A stretch of DNA of 64,000 nt from Phycisphaerae bacterium. Its GTDB lineage: Bacteria > Planctomycetota > Phycisphaerae > UBA1845. Below the pieces are notes generated by a model. It was given only the letters and a program-made list of their open reading frames with translations, was not told the DNA's origin and ran no database searches. The translations under genes and the position numbers were made by a program. The stretch lies in the NCBI GenBank assembly GCA_029260165.1, contig JAJDDT010000047.1, positions 34,080 to 98,079 of the forward strand. Reading direction: 5' to 3'. This document shows positions 36,491 through 44,389 of the stretch, in pieces. How positions within the stretch are numbered: position 1 is the stretch's first letter; each line of letters starts with the position of its first letter.

Positions 36491-36768
36491 TGAGTGAATT
36501 TCTGCCACTTTTGTTTACGCTGACGTTGGCGGTGTTTCTAGGCTTCGAAGTCATCTCGAAGGTCCCGACGACGCTGCATACACCGTTGATGTCCGGTGCC
36601 AACGCCATTTCGGGAATCACCGTCGTCGGTGCAATTCTCTGTGCCGGTCAAATGGACAATAACCTGGCCAAATGGCTGGGAATGTTCGCCGTCGCGTTCG
36701 CCACCGTCAACGTGGTTGGTGGTTTCCTCGTGACCGATCGCATGCTCAAGATGTTCAAGCGTAGATAA
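36490..36768 (+). CDS. pntAB: NAD(P) transhydrogenase subunit alpha part 2 (membrane)
   Basis: 92 aa, three TM segments. The pattern LGFEVISKVPTTLHTPLMSGANAISGI is the hallmark of the alpha membrane domain II, followed by the terminal VNVVGGFLVTDRMLKMFK. With PntB it forms the proton channel. It is translationally coupled to pntAA and lies 24 bp before pntB. Confidence 0.95.
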   Translation: MSEFLPLLFTLTLAVFLGFEVISKVPTTLHTPLMSGANAISGITVVGAILCAGQMDNNLAKWLGMFAVAFATVNVVGGFLVTDRMLKMFKRR

Positions 36769-36792
36769 CACGCCGCAGGAAAGCACGACCCC

Positions 36793-38181
36793 ATGTCAAA
36801 CTCGCTGATCCAGATCGCCTATCTCGTCTCGGTTTGCTGCTTTATTATCGGTCTGAAAAAGCTGAGCGGACCCAAGACCGCCCGAACCGGAAACATGCTC
36901 GCCTCGCTGGCGATGCTGATCGCCATCGTAGCCGCCCTGCTCGACCAACAGGTGGTCAGTTTCCCGATGATCATCGCCGGATTCATCTTAGGAGGAGCGG
37001 TCGGCGCGGTGTTCGCCATCAAGGTCGAAATGACGTCCATGCCGCAGATGGTCGCACTTTTCAACGGTTTTGGCGGAGTTGCCTCGTCATTCGTCGCGCT
37101 CAGTGACTATTGGACGCCACGCGTTGACGGCACAGATCCGATCGTTTTCGCAACCGCACTGGCCATCGGAATATCCGTCCTCATCGGCGCAGTCACGTTG
37201 ACCGGAAGCCTCGTCGCGTTCGGCAAACTGCAAGGCCTGGTCAGCTCAGCCCCGATCACCTATCCGTTCCAGAAAATCGGAAACGCCCTGCTCTTCCTCG
37301 TCATCATCGCCCTGTTCATCCCGTTCTGCGGCGATCCGTTCCCAGCCTGGCCTCTGATCCTCCTGCTCATCGCATCCCTCGGACTGGGTGTCCTTCTGGT
37401 CGTTCCGATCGGTGGTGCGGACATGCCGGTCGTCATCTCACTACTGAATTCCTATTCCGGGCTGGCCGCCTGCGCGACGGGGTTCGTTCTGAACAACCAA
37501 CTGCTCATCATCGCCGGTTCGCTCGTCGGGGCAGCCGGCATCATCCTCACCGTCATGATGTGTGACGCCATGAACCGCTCGCTCGTCAACGTTATTTTCG
37601 GTGCTTTCGGAGCAGCCGACTCGACCGGCACCACCAGCGGCGAGCAACGATCGGTCATGAAATACGGTGTCGACGACGCCGTGATGGCCTTGGAAAACGC
37701 GACACAGGTGGTCATCATCCCAGGTTACGGATTGGCTGTCGCCCGCGCGCAGCACATCACCCACGAACTCGACCAGATGCTGCAAAAACGCGGCATCACG
37801 GTGAAATACGCGATTCACCCCGTCGCCGGTCGCATGCCGGGACACATGAACGTCCTGCTCGCAGAAGCCAACGTTCCGTACGATCAGCTCGTCGAGATGG
37901 ACTCGATAAATTCCGAATTTGAATACACCGATGTCGCCCTGGTGCTCGGTGCCAACGACGTGATCAACCCCGCCGCACGCGAACCGGGAAGCCCCATTTC
38001 CGGAATGCCGATCCTCGACGTCGATCGTGCCCGAACCGTCATGATTTGCAAGAGAAGTCTATCCCCCGGTTTCGCCGGCATCGACAACGAGTTGTTCTAT
38101 CAGGACAAAACCATGATGCTCTTCGGCGATGCCAAAAAAATCGTCACCGAGCTGGTCGAAGCCCTTCGCAACGGCAGCTAG
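36793..38181 (+). CDS. pntB: NAD(P) transhydrogenase subunit beta
   Basis: 462 aa. The first 260 or so residues hold eight to nine TM helices. The C-terminal domain III binds NADP(H): VIIPGYGLAVARAQH, then KYAIHPVAGRMPGHMNVLLAEANVPYD and VLGANDVINPAA, ending PVLDVDRARTVMICKRSL-like (PILDVDRARTVMICKRSL). This completes the PntAA-PntAB-PntB complex in order in one operon. No regulator is adjacent; tRNA-Tyr follows about 150 bp later on the same strand. Confidence 0.96.
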   Translation: MSNSLIQIAYLVSVCCFIIGLKKLSGPKTARTGNMLASLAMLIAIVAALLDQQVVSFPMIIAGFILGGAVGAVFAIKVEMTSMPQMVALFNGFGGVASSFVALSDYWTPRVDGTDPIVFATALAIGISVLIGAVTLTGSLVAFGKLQGLVSSAPITYPFQKIGNALLFLVIIALFIPFCGDPFPAWPLILLLIASLGLGVLLVVPIGGADMPVVISLLNSYSGLAACATGFVLNNQLLIIAGSLVGAAGIILTVMMCDAMNRSLVNVIFGAFGAADSTGTTSGEQRSVMKYGVDDAVMALENATQVVIIPGYGLAVARAQHITHELDQMLQKRGITVKYAIHPVAGRMPGHMNVLLAEANVPYDQLVEMDSINSEFEYTDVALVLGANDVINPAAREPGSPISGMPILDVDRARTVMICKRSLSPGFAGIDNELFYQDKTMMLFGDAKKIVTELVEALRNGS

Positions 38182-38330
38182 ACAACGATCAACCGCGCCG
38201 CCGCAAAACCCCCCGTTCGCCTGGGATTTGCGCTCGAGAGCAGCCACACACTGGACAAATTCGCGATACTGGAATACCCTCCGCCGTCCGGCCGGTGAGA
38301 GTCACTGATTTTCAGTGCCTAACCTGAACG

Positions 38331-38412
38331 GGGGGTGTACCCAAGTGGCCAAAGGGGACGGGCTGTAAACCCGTTGGCAACGCCTTCGCAGGTTCGAATC
38401 CTGCCGCCCCCA
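38331..38412 (+). tRNA. tRNA-Tyr (GUA)
   Basis: Class II tRNA with long variable arm. Acceptor GGGGGTG (38331-38337) pairs with CGCCCCC (38405-38411) with one T-G pair; discriminator A at 38412. The anticodon stem ACGGG/CCCGT encloses loop CTGTAAA, with anticodon GTA at 38365-38367. The T arm GCAGG-TTCGAAT-CCTGC is canonical. CCA is not encoded. A small hairpin (CACTGA/TCAGTG) sits just upstream at 38303-38318. Confidence 0.97.
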
Positions 38413-38506
38413 TTTCTCCTCTCCCGATCCGCAGACAAGTCGCCCCCGCCCTGCTCCATCGCAGTTCGTCACACATCCCGACCCCGCCTCGTCTGCCGTC
38501 GCGCGC

Positions 38507-38545
38507 AAAAAAACCGGCCGAAACCAACGTGGGCTTCGACCGGTT
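38507..38545 (-). terminator. Rho-independent terminator of the secreted dockerin protein gene
   Basis: Read on the minus strand: AACCGG-T-CGAA-GCC, loop CACGT, then the complementary GG-T-TTCG-G-CCGGTT followed by seven or more T. It lies about 55 bases downstream of the stop at 38600 and also separates that gene from the tRNA. Confidence 0.85.
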
Positions 38546-38599
38546 CAAAATGGTCTCAATCGACAAATGAACTCAGCTCAGTGAACTGCACCGTCGTAT

Positions 38600-40993
38600 C
38601 TACGGACGGGCACTGTTCAACGAGGTATTCGCCCACGACTGCGTCGCCGGTGGCGTAACACCATTGATCAACTGACGCATCCGGAACAGGTCCAGGGGAT
38701 TAACCTCCCCGTTACGGTCCATGTCCGCGAAGTCCTCCTTCACACCACGATCGAGCGTCGCAATATCATTAACAATCTGACGGAACTGGAACAAATCGAC
38801 AGGGTTGACGTTACCACTTTGGTTGACGTCACCAGGGAGATACGCAATGTCAATACGATCAGGCTCATCCGCCCCGTCACCCTGGTTACCCAGGTTCAGG
38901 ATCGGGCTGTTGTCGCCGTTGACCACATCCGCCAGAATCGTCGTCCATTCACGAATCGTGATGTTGCGACTCAACGTAAGCGTGATTACCGGATTGTCGG
39001 AGGCGTCGACGTTCGTAACCGTCGGAGCACCAGCGCCACCGGTCTCGGAAACGTCAAAATCAGCCGCCGTCACCGAGCCACCATCCGAACTGAAGACTTC
39101 CTCACTGAAAACAAGCGATATCTCATTCAAGCCAAGATCAATGTTCTCACCATCCGTGCTTTCCGCACGAGAATCAACGTATCCACCAAACGAGTGACTG
39201 CGGAACGAACGGTCCGTCTCGCCATGAACCAGAACAGGACCCACCGCAGACGGAACAAGCGCCCCTGTCGACATCCCGCTCGGAACACCAGGCTTGAACA
39301 TACCAATCGTCACATCACCGACCTCCGGGGCGCTGTTGGCATCGAAACGGAAGTTATACATCGTGCCCCAGCGGATCGCATTCGCATTGCCGTTTTGAAC
39401 GAACGACTCCGTATTCCACGTCACAGCCCCGTCGCCCTCAGTCTCCAGCCACGCATCATTCGAGTATGGCTCACCACTGTGCGAATCAACCGAGTGGAAA
39501 TCCATGTTCGTAATCGTGACACCCGGCGGAACTGGAACAGAAAACGTTCCAACACCGCGATCCGAATTCAGGTTGTGAATGGCATACTCGTAGTGATGCG
39601 TACCATCACCGTTGTCCGTCACGTTGCAGCCCAGAATCACACGACCCTCGCTCGGAATGTCCACGTTCACAAGCTGAACTTCCGGATCATTCGCCTTCCA
39701 CGCGTTGATCGCTGCCTGCTGACGAATCGTATTCCCCGTCACACCCACAAAAAACGTGTTCTGGTTGACCAACATACGGCGATACGACGCATTGTTGTTG
39801 TCGTTGCTCATGTCACCAAACTGCGCATCATCCTCAGCCACATACTGACCCTCGACGTAGTAAAGGGCACCTGGAAAATTATCCGCATCCAGATCCGACT
39901 CACGAACCATGATGCGACCACGAAGCGCCGTCGCGCCGGTTGAAAATCCATGATTACCGAGATTCGTTCCAAGGTGCGCGTTGACCTCGGAGCGAGGCCC
40001 CAACAGTCCAAACGTCCCGTTTCGATCCGCCGCATACGGATCAGAACAGCCAACGCCCAACTGTGAACAACAGCAATTGCCAACAGGTGAACACGCCTGA
40101 CAGAGGTTCTGCTGAAGCGCACAGAATCCATGCTTAAGCCAACTCTGACCAATCTGCTCGAAACGACCTTCGTGATAACGGTACATATTCTGGGCGATCA
40201 CAGGGTGACGAGGATTCGGACCCTGGAACCAGTCGAGAGGTTGCGTACCGACGTTGCACGAAGTCGTCGCCACCGAATAGGCGTGGAACCCGCTGACCGG
40301 ATTGCCCGCCGTCCAGTTTTGGATCGCCGGAAGCGAACCAACCGTCACGTCCGCACCAGGAAGACTCGCCGCCGACGGACCACTCTCCACCGACTCACGA
40401 ACAGGCTTGAGGCTCGCATCGATATCCGCCAGATCTACACTGGCCGTCAACACAAATGTGCCCACGCTGCCCACTCCCGTATCAATCCCCCGCTCTGCAG
40501 CCGCAGGATGAAACGCGATCTCACCACTGATCCGAAGATCCGGAACTTCAAGCGTGATCTCAAGCGACTCTCCAACAATCTGCAGCACCGGGTGCTGACC
40601 GTCCATGAACCCGGCATCCCGACGACCTGTGAACGGAATCTCGAATCCGGTGATCATCACCGACTCACCCTCCGGTCCCGTAAGCTCGATCAATGCCAAC
40701 ACCTGCGGCGAACCATTCATCCGAAGCATGTCACCGTTGACCGTGAGCAACTCAAGCTCGTGATCGCCCGCCATGGACACCGGCGCAACAATCGAACCCT
40801 TGCTAAACGCCCAACCCTGCTGACGAAACTTCCCGGAATCCAGCGTCATCGAAAGCTCACCACGCTCAACACTCTTGAACGTCATGTACGTCTCGTTAAC
40901 ACTTTCCGTCTCCGCCAAACCCTGTCCCGCCATCGCAACCGACATAGCCGCAACCGCCAATACCACTACCATCTTCCGGCACATTGTCGCCAT
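38600..40993 (-). CDS. Large secreted protein with C-terminal dockerin-like repeats
   Basis: 797 aa. Sec signal MVVVLAVAAMSVAMAGQGLAE (residues about 8-28). The N-terminal two thirds are beta-rich and unassigned, with a Cys-rich patch CQACSPVGNCCCSQLGVGC near residue 300 that suggests disulfides. At about 620-700 a Big/cohesin-like segment (LNEISLVFSEEVFSSDGG) resembles Ig-like calcium or filamentation domains. At about 735-785 two dockerin-like calcium loops occur: GDVNQSGNVNPVDLFQFRQ and ADMDRNGEVNPLDLFRMRQ. This C-terminal arrangement is common on planctomycetal exported proteins and presumably serves attachment or sorting. Monocistronic, with its own terminator at 38507. Confidence 0.8.
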   Translation of the reverse strand: MATMCRKMVVVLAVAAMSVAMAGQGLAETESVNETYMTFKSVERGELSMTLDSGKFRQQGWAFSKGSIVAPVSMAGDHELELLTVNGDMLRMNGSPQVLALIELTGPEGESVMITGFEIPFTGRRDAGFMDGQHPVLQIVGESLEITLEVPDLRISGEIAFHPAAAERGIDTGVGSVGTFVLTASVDLADIDASLKPVRESVESGPSAASLPGADVTVGSLPAIQNWTAGNPVSGFHAYSVATTSCNVGTQPLDWFQGPNPRHPVIAQNMYRYHEGRFEQIGQSWLKHGFCALQQNLCQACSPVGNCCCSQLGVGCSDPYAADRNGTFGLLGPRSEVNAHLGTNLGNHGFSTGATALRGRIMVRESDLDADNFPGALYYVEGQYVAEDDAQFGDMSNDNNNASYRRMLVNQNTFFVGVTGNTIRQQAAINAWKANDPEVQLVNVDIPSEGRVILGCNVTDNGDGTHHYEYAIHNLNSDRGVGTFSVPVPPGVTITNMDFHSVDSHSGEPYSNDAWLETEGDGAVTWNTESFVQNGNANAIRWGTMYNFRFDANSAPEVGDVTIGMFKPGVPSGMSTGALVPSAVGPVLVHGETDRSFRSHSFGGYVDSRAESTDGENIDLGLNEISLVFSEEVFSSDGGSVTAADFDVSETGGAGAPTVTNVDASDNPVITLTLSRNITIREWTTILADVVNGDNSPILNLGNQGDGADEPDRIDIAYLPGDVNQSGNVNPVDLFQFRQIVNDIATLDRGVKEDFADMDRNGEVNPLDLFRMRQLINGVTPPATQSWANTSLNSARP

Positions 40994-41646
40994 TTACCTT
41001 GCTCCACCTACCTCAACCAAAATTACCAAATGCACACCAAGCGCACTCAAACTGACCACGGCGTGCCCGATTTGACTCATCGCGGAGTATAATGGAAATC
41101 AATACCCAAAGTCGCCTGCTTTACGCGGTTTCCAGCCAAACTTCTGCCGCTCGATCGCTGTCGCTTCAATAAATCCACTGACGCCAACATATGCAATTGA
41201 ACTGGCCCCGCACCCCGCCTCGCATAGTCGATTTTTCTCAGCAACACTGGATATTATGGGGCCTCCAAGCATCACCCCCGTCCGGACCGGCAGGTTGTCG
41301 GCACGTCAAAACCACTACCGATCAGTAACGCAATTCCCAACAGCATCATTACTCCGCCCGTGCAGACCCACTCGATTCCACCGACGGCTGACGTGCGCGA
41401 CCGCCAAAGTTGCGACCCATCGCGGGCAACCCCACCGGCACGAGAACAACTCCGCGACAATGCGTGCTCGTTGGGCAAAAGTACCCGATAAACCACCGTT
41501 TTCGGGCAATATTACCCATACAAATTGTCCCCACCTCTGTTTTTGGAGCAAATTCCACGATCGAGCGTTTGGCACGCAGGTTGCTTCACCATTACCCGTC
41601 GTCGGGGGTACCGGCGAAAAGGGAAAACAGCAAAGGAGAATCCAAA
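40994..41646. other. Gene-poor stretch, 653 bp
   Basis: Upstream of the secreted dockerin gene (leftward) and the small lipoprotein gene (rightward), so it should hold both promoters. A 74-aa minus-strand frame at 41272-41496 with a hydrophobic run (VMMLLGIALLIGSG) is the only open frame of interest and is not convincing. Nothing else recognised. Confidence 0.5.
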
Positions 41647-41946
41647 ATGTTGAACACATCAAACACACGTCGCAATCGTCTGATCTCGGGAACGATGGTT
41701 TTTGCAGTGGCCTGCTTCGGCATGCTGAGCACCGGATGCGACGAGGAAATGTTGCTCCAGCTCTTCGACACGGTCGCACGCGAATTGGAGGATGGCGACT
41801 ATGGCAGCGACGGATGGGACGAATACGATCAGGGTGGCGAATCCGGCGGGGGTTCGGGATTCGACGAGCAACATGACTCCGGTGGCAGCTTCGACGACGA
41901 CCATGACTTCGGTGGCGGCTTCGACGAGTACGACTTCCTGTTCTAG
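41647..41946 (+). CDS. Small acidic Gly/Asp-rich lipoprotein
   Basis: 99 aa, start set by AAAGGAG eight bases before the ATG. MVFAVACFGMLSTGC is a lipoprotein signal with lipobox Cys near residue 28. The mature protein is very acidic; its second half is built from degenerate units rich in Asp, Gly, Phe and His (SGFDEQHDSGGSFDDDHDFG and GGFDEYDFLF). No family recognised. Such composition fits a metal- or calcium-binding, or simply flexible, surface tail. A terminator-like hairpin lies at 42079. Confidence 0.7.
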   Translation: MLNTSNTRRNRLISGTMVFAVACFGMLSTGCDEEMLLQLFDTVARELEDGDYGSDGWDEYDQGGESGGGSGFDEQHDSGGSFDDDHDFGGGFDEYDFLF

Positions 41947-41963
41947 AGAGTCGTCAGGACTGG

Positions 41964-42036
41964 TGTAGCGCCACCCCTCGTGGGTGGCGGGAAAACCCGG
42001 GACAGTCGCCGAGCCAGCCACGCGACATACGACTCA
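41964..42036 (+). repeat. Repeat family A, copy 5 (extended, compensated stem)
   Basis: The core 41964-41989 reads CGCCACCC-CTCGT-GGGTGGCG: relative to copies 1-4 the left-arm T is C and the right-arm A is G, so the base pair is kept. The extension GCCAGCCACGCGACATACGAC matches copy 2. Confidence 0.85.
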
Positions 42037-42078
42037 ACATAATTCAGAAAGTGCCAGCCAGCTCTATCAAGAGCGGTT

Positions 42079-42116
42079 AGAGACGGTCGATCCGGGGAGG
42101 GTTGGCCGTCTCTTTT
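42079..42116 (+). terminator. Probable rho-independent terminator after the acidic lipoprotein
   Basis: AGAGACGG (42079-42086) pairs with CCGTCTCT (42106-42113), extended by a T run. It stands between the lipoprotein gene and the convergent CPXCG gene. Confidence 0.6.
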
Positions 42117-42123
42117 CTATTGG

Positions 42124-42306
42124 CTACTCCGCCTCCGCCCAAACGCTGACATCATCATCCCCCTCAATCCGCACATGCACCACATTCGCCCGACAACAAA
42201 CCGGACAATCCTCCACATACCGCTGCTCAACCCCGCCCGACCCATCAATCGGAATCACAATTTCCTCACCACATGAGTCGCAAATATAACTGGCTTCATC
42301 GATCAA
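42124..42306 (-). CDS. CPXCG-type cysteine-rich small protein
   Basis: 60 aa. Two CxxC pairs, CDSCGEEI and DCPVCCRANVV, frame a sequence with IDGSGGVEQRYVEDCPVCC, which is the pattern of the Cys_rich_CPXCG family (small bacterial zinc ribbons of unknown role). The acidic C-terminus IEGDDDVSVWAEAE also fits. It is a stand-alone gene about 30 bp before a small membrane protein gene on the same strand; no function is known. Confidence 0.83.
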   Translation of the reverse strand: MIDEASYICDSCGEEIVIPIDGSGGVEQRYVEDCPVCCRANVVHVRIEGDDDVSVWAEAE

Positions 42307-42336
42307 GTGTCACCCGTCCAGCAACGTCGACTTGTA

Positions 42337-42720
42337 TCACAACTTTTGAACCGCAAGGCGACGATCCAAACGAAACAATCCTACAGTGACCAGTGCCAAG
42401 GGTGCCAACACACACCACAGCGGCAGGAAAAGCGTGTAGCCATCACCCAGCCAGATGAAGCTCGGACGCCATTGCCAATTCGTTGGCCGATCCCAACCAA
42501 GTCCATGCTCGAAAGGTGCAGACTCAACGGCAATCAGGATCAGCTTACCACCACCCAACGCCGCCACATGCGCCAACCCGTCAGATTCGGGATACCAATA
42601 GACCGTCCCACCGAGCGTGATGATCATCGCAAGCGCAATGAGGACACAAATCCCCAGACAGAACCACTTGAGTAACCCAGGAAGCCCAACAGTGTTCGCT
42701 CGTTCTGATTTCACGCTCAT
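42337..42720 (-). CDS. Small membrane protein, unknown
   Basis: About 127 aa from 42720, with AAGAAGG eight bases upstream; an ORF extension to 42759 exists. Two TM segments: WFCLGICVLIALAMIITLGGTV near the N-terminus and LFLPLWCVLAPLALVTVGLFRL at the C-terminus. Between them lies a Trp-rich loop (WDRPTNWQWRPSFIWLG). No family recognised. It lies between the CPXCG gene and a C-terminal zinc-ribbon gene, all on the minus strand. Confidence 0.6.
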   Translation of the reverse strand: MSVKSERANTVGLPGLLKWFCLGICVLIALAMIITLGGTVYWYPESDGLAHVAALGGGKLILIAVESAPFEHGLGWDRPTNWQWRPSFIWLGDGYTLFLPLWCVLAPLALVTVGLFRLDRRLAVQKL

Positions 42721-42762
42721 AAGATCAACCTTCTTGATGACACAAAGAAATCCAGTCAAACA

Positions 42763-43326
42763 TCATAATGTCGACATCTCATTGCTATCGGTTGATTCAC
42801 CACACTCCGGACATCGTCCAGTCACGTTACCGGTAAGGTCGTAGCCGCATGAACGGCACTGGTTTGGTTCGTGCCTCATTCGCCGACGCAGATAGACGCG
42901 TCTGCCGGCAAACACGAGAAGCCCGCAAGCAGCCAGTGTCGGCAACATGAGGTTGATCGCTCCGTGGCGAATGTTTAGTGCTGCGTTCCGCTGGTTGGTT
43001 TCAGTGGCGGCGAGAAACGGAACTCGTTGCATGGTCCCGAAACTCAGATTGAAGTCCATGAACTGCGTCGCGGCGTGAGGGACGGCTTGCAGAAATGGTG
43101 TGTTGCCAGACATGAGCACAAATCGCGCACACGCTTTCTCGATCAGGAAGTCGTAACTGACGCTTGTTCCGAGACAACCACTTGTCCGTAACCGCGTGAG
43201 GAAGCTCGCGCCACTGACCGAGACGAGCAGCATGCTGATTACCATACCGCCCAGGATGAGCATTCGTCGAAAAATCACACAGGTTGCCTTTGTCTGAACC
43301 CGCATTCGAGCGGTGGTAGAAACCAT
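42763..43326 (-). CDS. Membrane protein with C-terminal zinc ribbon
   Basis: About 187 aa if started at 43326 (43305 is also possible; the frame is open far upstream but there overlaps the divergent sugar transferase). TM near residues 20-38 and again near 130-148, followed by RRMRHEPNQCRSCGYDLTGNVTGRCPECGESTDS. The ribbon is the same type as at 13200, 54150, 54750 and 55340 but placed at the C-terminus. Function unknown. The gene is divergent from the sugar transferase gene. Confidence 0.65.
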   Translation of the reverse strand: MVSTTARMRVQTKATCVIFRRMLILGGMVISMLLVSVSGASFLTRLRTSGCLGTSVSYDFLIEKACARFVLMSGNTPFLQAVPHAATQFMDFNLSFGTMQRVPFLAATETNQRNAALNIRHGAINLMLPTLAACGLLVFAGRRVYLRRRMRHEPNQCRSCGYDLTGNVTGRCPECGESTDSNEMSTL

Positions 43327-43423
43327 CAGGATCACAGCACGCCGCCACCAATTCAGTCTACGCCTATTTCTACGAATAGTCTTATTGTCGTGCAACGTGA
43401 GGTTTTCCGATACATTCCCAGGC

Positions 43424-44074
43424 ATGACAGGCCATGAGGACAACATCTCCCGTTCCGTTTGGGCACGCTTCGGCAAGCGGACCGTCGATATCCTCGTCGC
43501 CATCGCCATCCTCATCCCCACCATCCCCCTGCTCCTCCTCGCCGTCATCGCCATGCAAATCTCCGCCCCGGGGCCTGTCTTCTTCATGCAAAATCGCACA
43601 GGCAGACACGGCAAACGATTCCAGCCCTACAAACTACGCACCATGGTCGCTGCCCACAAACACGACCCCACCGAGCACATGCCGCTCAACCACACAGCCA
43701 TTCCACCCGTCGGCCGCCTCATCCGCCGATTCAAGCTCGACGAACTCCCACAGATATTCAACATCCTCCTCGGACACATGACCCTCATCGGCCCACGACC
43801 CACCATCCCCGAACAGACCGACCACTACGACGATTTCCAGAAACAACGCCTCCTCATCCGCCAGGGTCTCACAGGCCTCGCCCAGGTCAACGGCGGATCC
43901 CTCATCCCATGGGAGGAACGCATCAAATACGACGTCCACTACGTCCACCACCACAACCTGTGGATGGACCTCGCAATCCTGGCCAAAACGATTCCCGTCG
44001 TGCTCCTGGGCGACGAGAAATTCGCCCGCCCGTTCGACCAAAGCCCGTACCACCCCGGTAACGACCCCGATTGA
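43424..44074 (+). CDS. Bacterial sugar transferase (undecaprenyl-phosphate sugar-1-phosphate transferase type)
   Basis: 216 aa, start set by the family start. One TM (DILVAIAILIPTIPLLLLAVI) precedes the catalytic domain with GPVFFMQNRTGRHGKRFQPYKLRTM, IRRFKLDELPQIFNILLGHMTLIGPRP (the D-E-L-P-Q and G-P-R-P hallmarks) and GLTGLAQVNG. It transfers a sugar-1-phosphate to a polyprenyl phosphate at the inner membrane, starting capsule, O-antigen or exopolysaccharide synthesis (WcaJ/PglC-like size). No other glycan gene is adjacent. Downstream lie family B repeat and a hairpin that may terminate transcription. Confidence 0.93.
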   Translation: MTGHEDNISRSVWARFGKRTVDILVAIAILIPTIPLLLLAVIAMQISAPGPVFFMQNRTGRHGKRFQPYKLRTMVAAHKHDPTEHMPLNHTAIPPVGRLIRRFKLDELPQIFNILLGHMTLIGPRPTIPEQTDHYDDFQKQRLLIRQGLTGLAQVNGGSLIPWEERIKYDVHYVHHHNLWMDLAILAKTIPVVLLGDEKFARPFDQSPYHPGNDPD

Positions 44075-44118
44075 CGACCCCAACGACGAAATAACCAAAC
44101 CCAAATCGAGAACAACAG

Positions 44119-44191
44119 GGTGTATGACAGTCCTGGCGGCCCGACGTGGGGCAGGTGGTTCTCGCGGCCACGCCGCGAGGTTCACCTGCCG
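44119..44191 (+). repeat. Repeat family B, copy 1
   Basis: 73-bp element with one mismatch to the reverse complement of 52612-52684. Its second half is an imperfect palindrome: GGCAGGTGGTTCTCGCGGC, loop CAC, then GCCGCGAGGTTCACCTGCC (44150-44190). Confidence 0.9.
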
Positions 44192-44212
44192 CGATGAAAC
44201 GATGGTTGGAAC

Positions 44213-44265
44213 GGCAGGTCAACGTGACGCTCACGCGGGACGTCGACCTGCCCCACGGTTTTTTT
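44213..44265 (+). terminator. Hairpin with T run after the sugar transferase (family B-like)
   Basis: GGCAGGTC (44213-44220) pairs with GACCTGCC (44245-44252), with ACGT arms extending the stem; seven T follow at 44259-44265. It resembles the family B hairpin ends, so it may be a decayed copy acting as terminator. Confidence 0.55.
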
Positions 44266-44389
44266 GTACGTGCCGATTTTGTCATGCACCCGGAACAACA
44301 CAACAGGCGACCGTCGCCTTGACGCGCGAACCATTCGACCGATAACCTGCCCGCAACACCGGCAACCAAAACCGACAGGTATACACAAC

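Noticed and set aside
41272..41496. 74-codon minus-strand frame with VMMLLGIALLIGSG
   Set aside because: Only the hydrophobic run is suggestive; no start site, no family, and the rest is Arg/Ser/Gly-rich.
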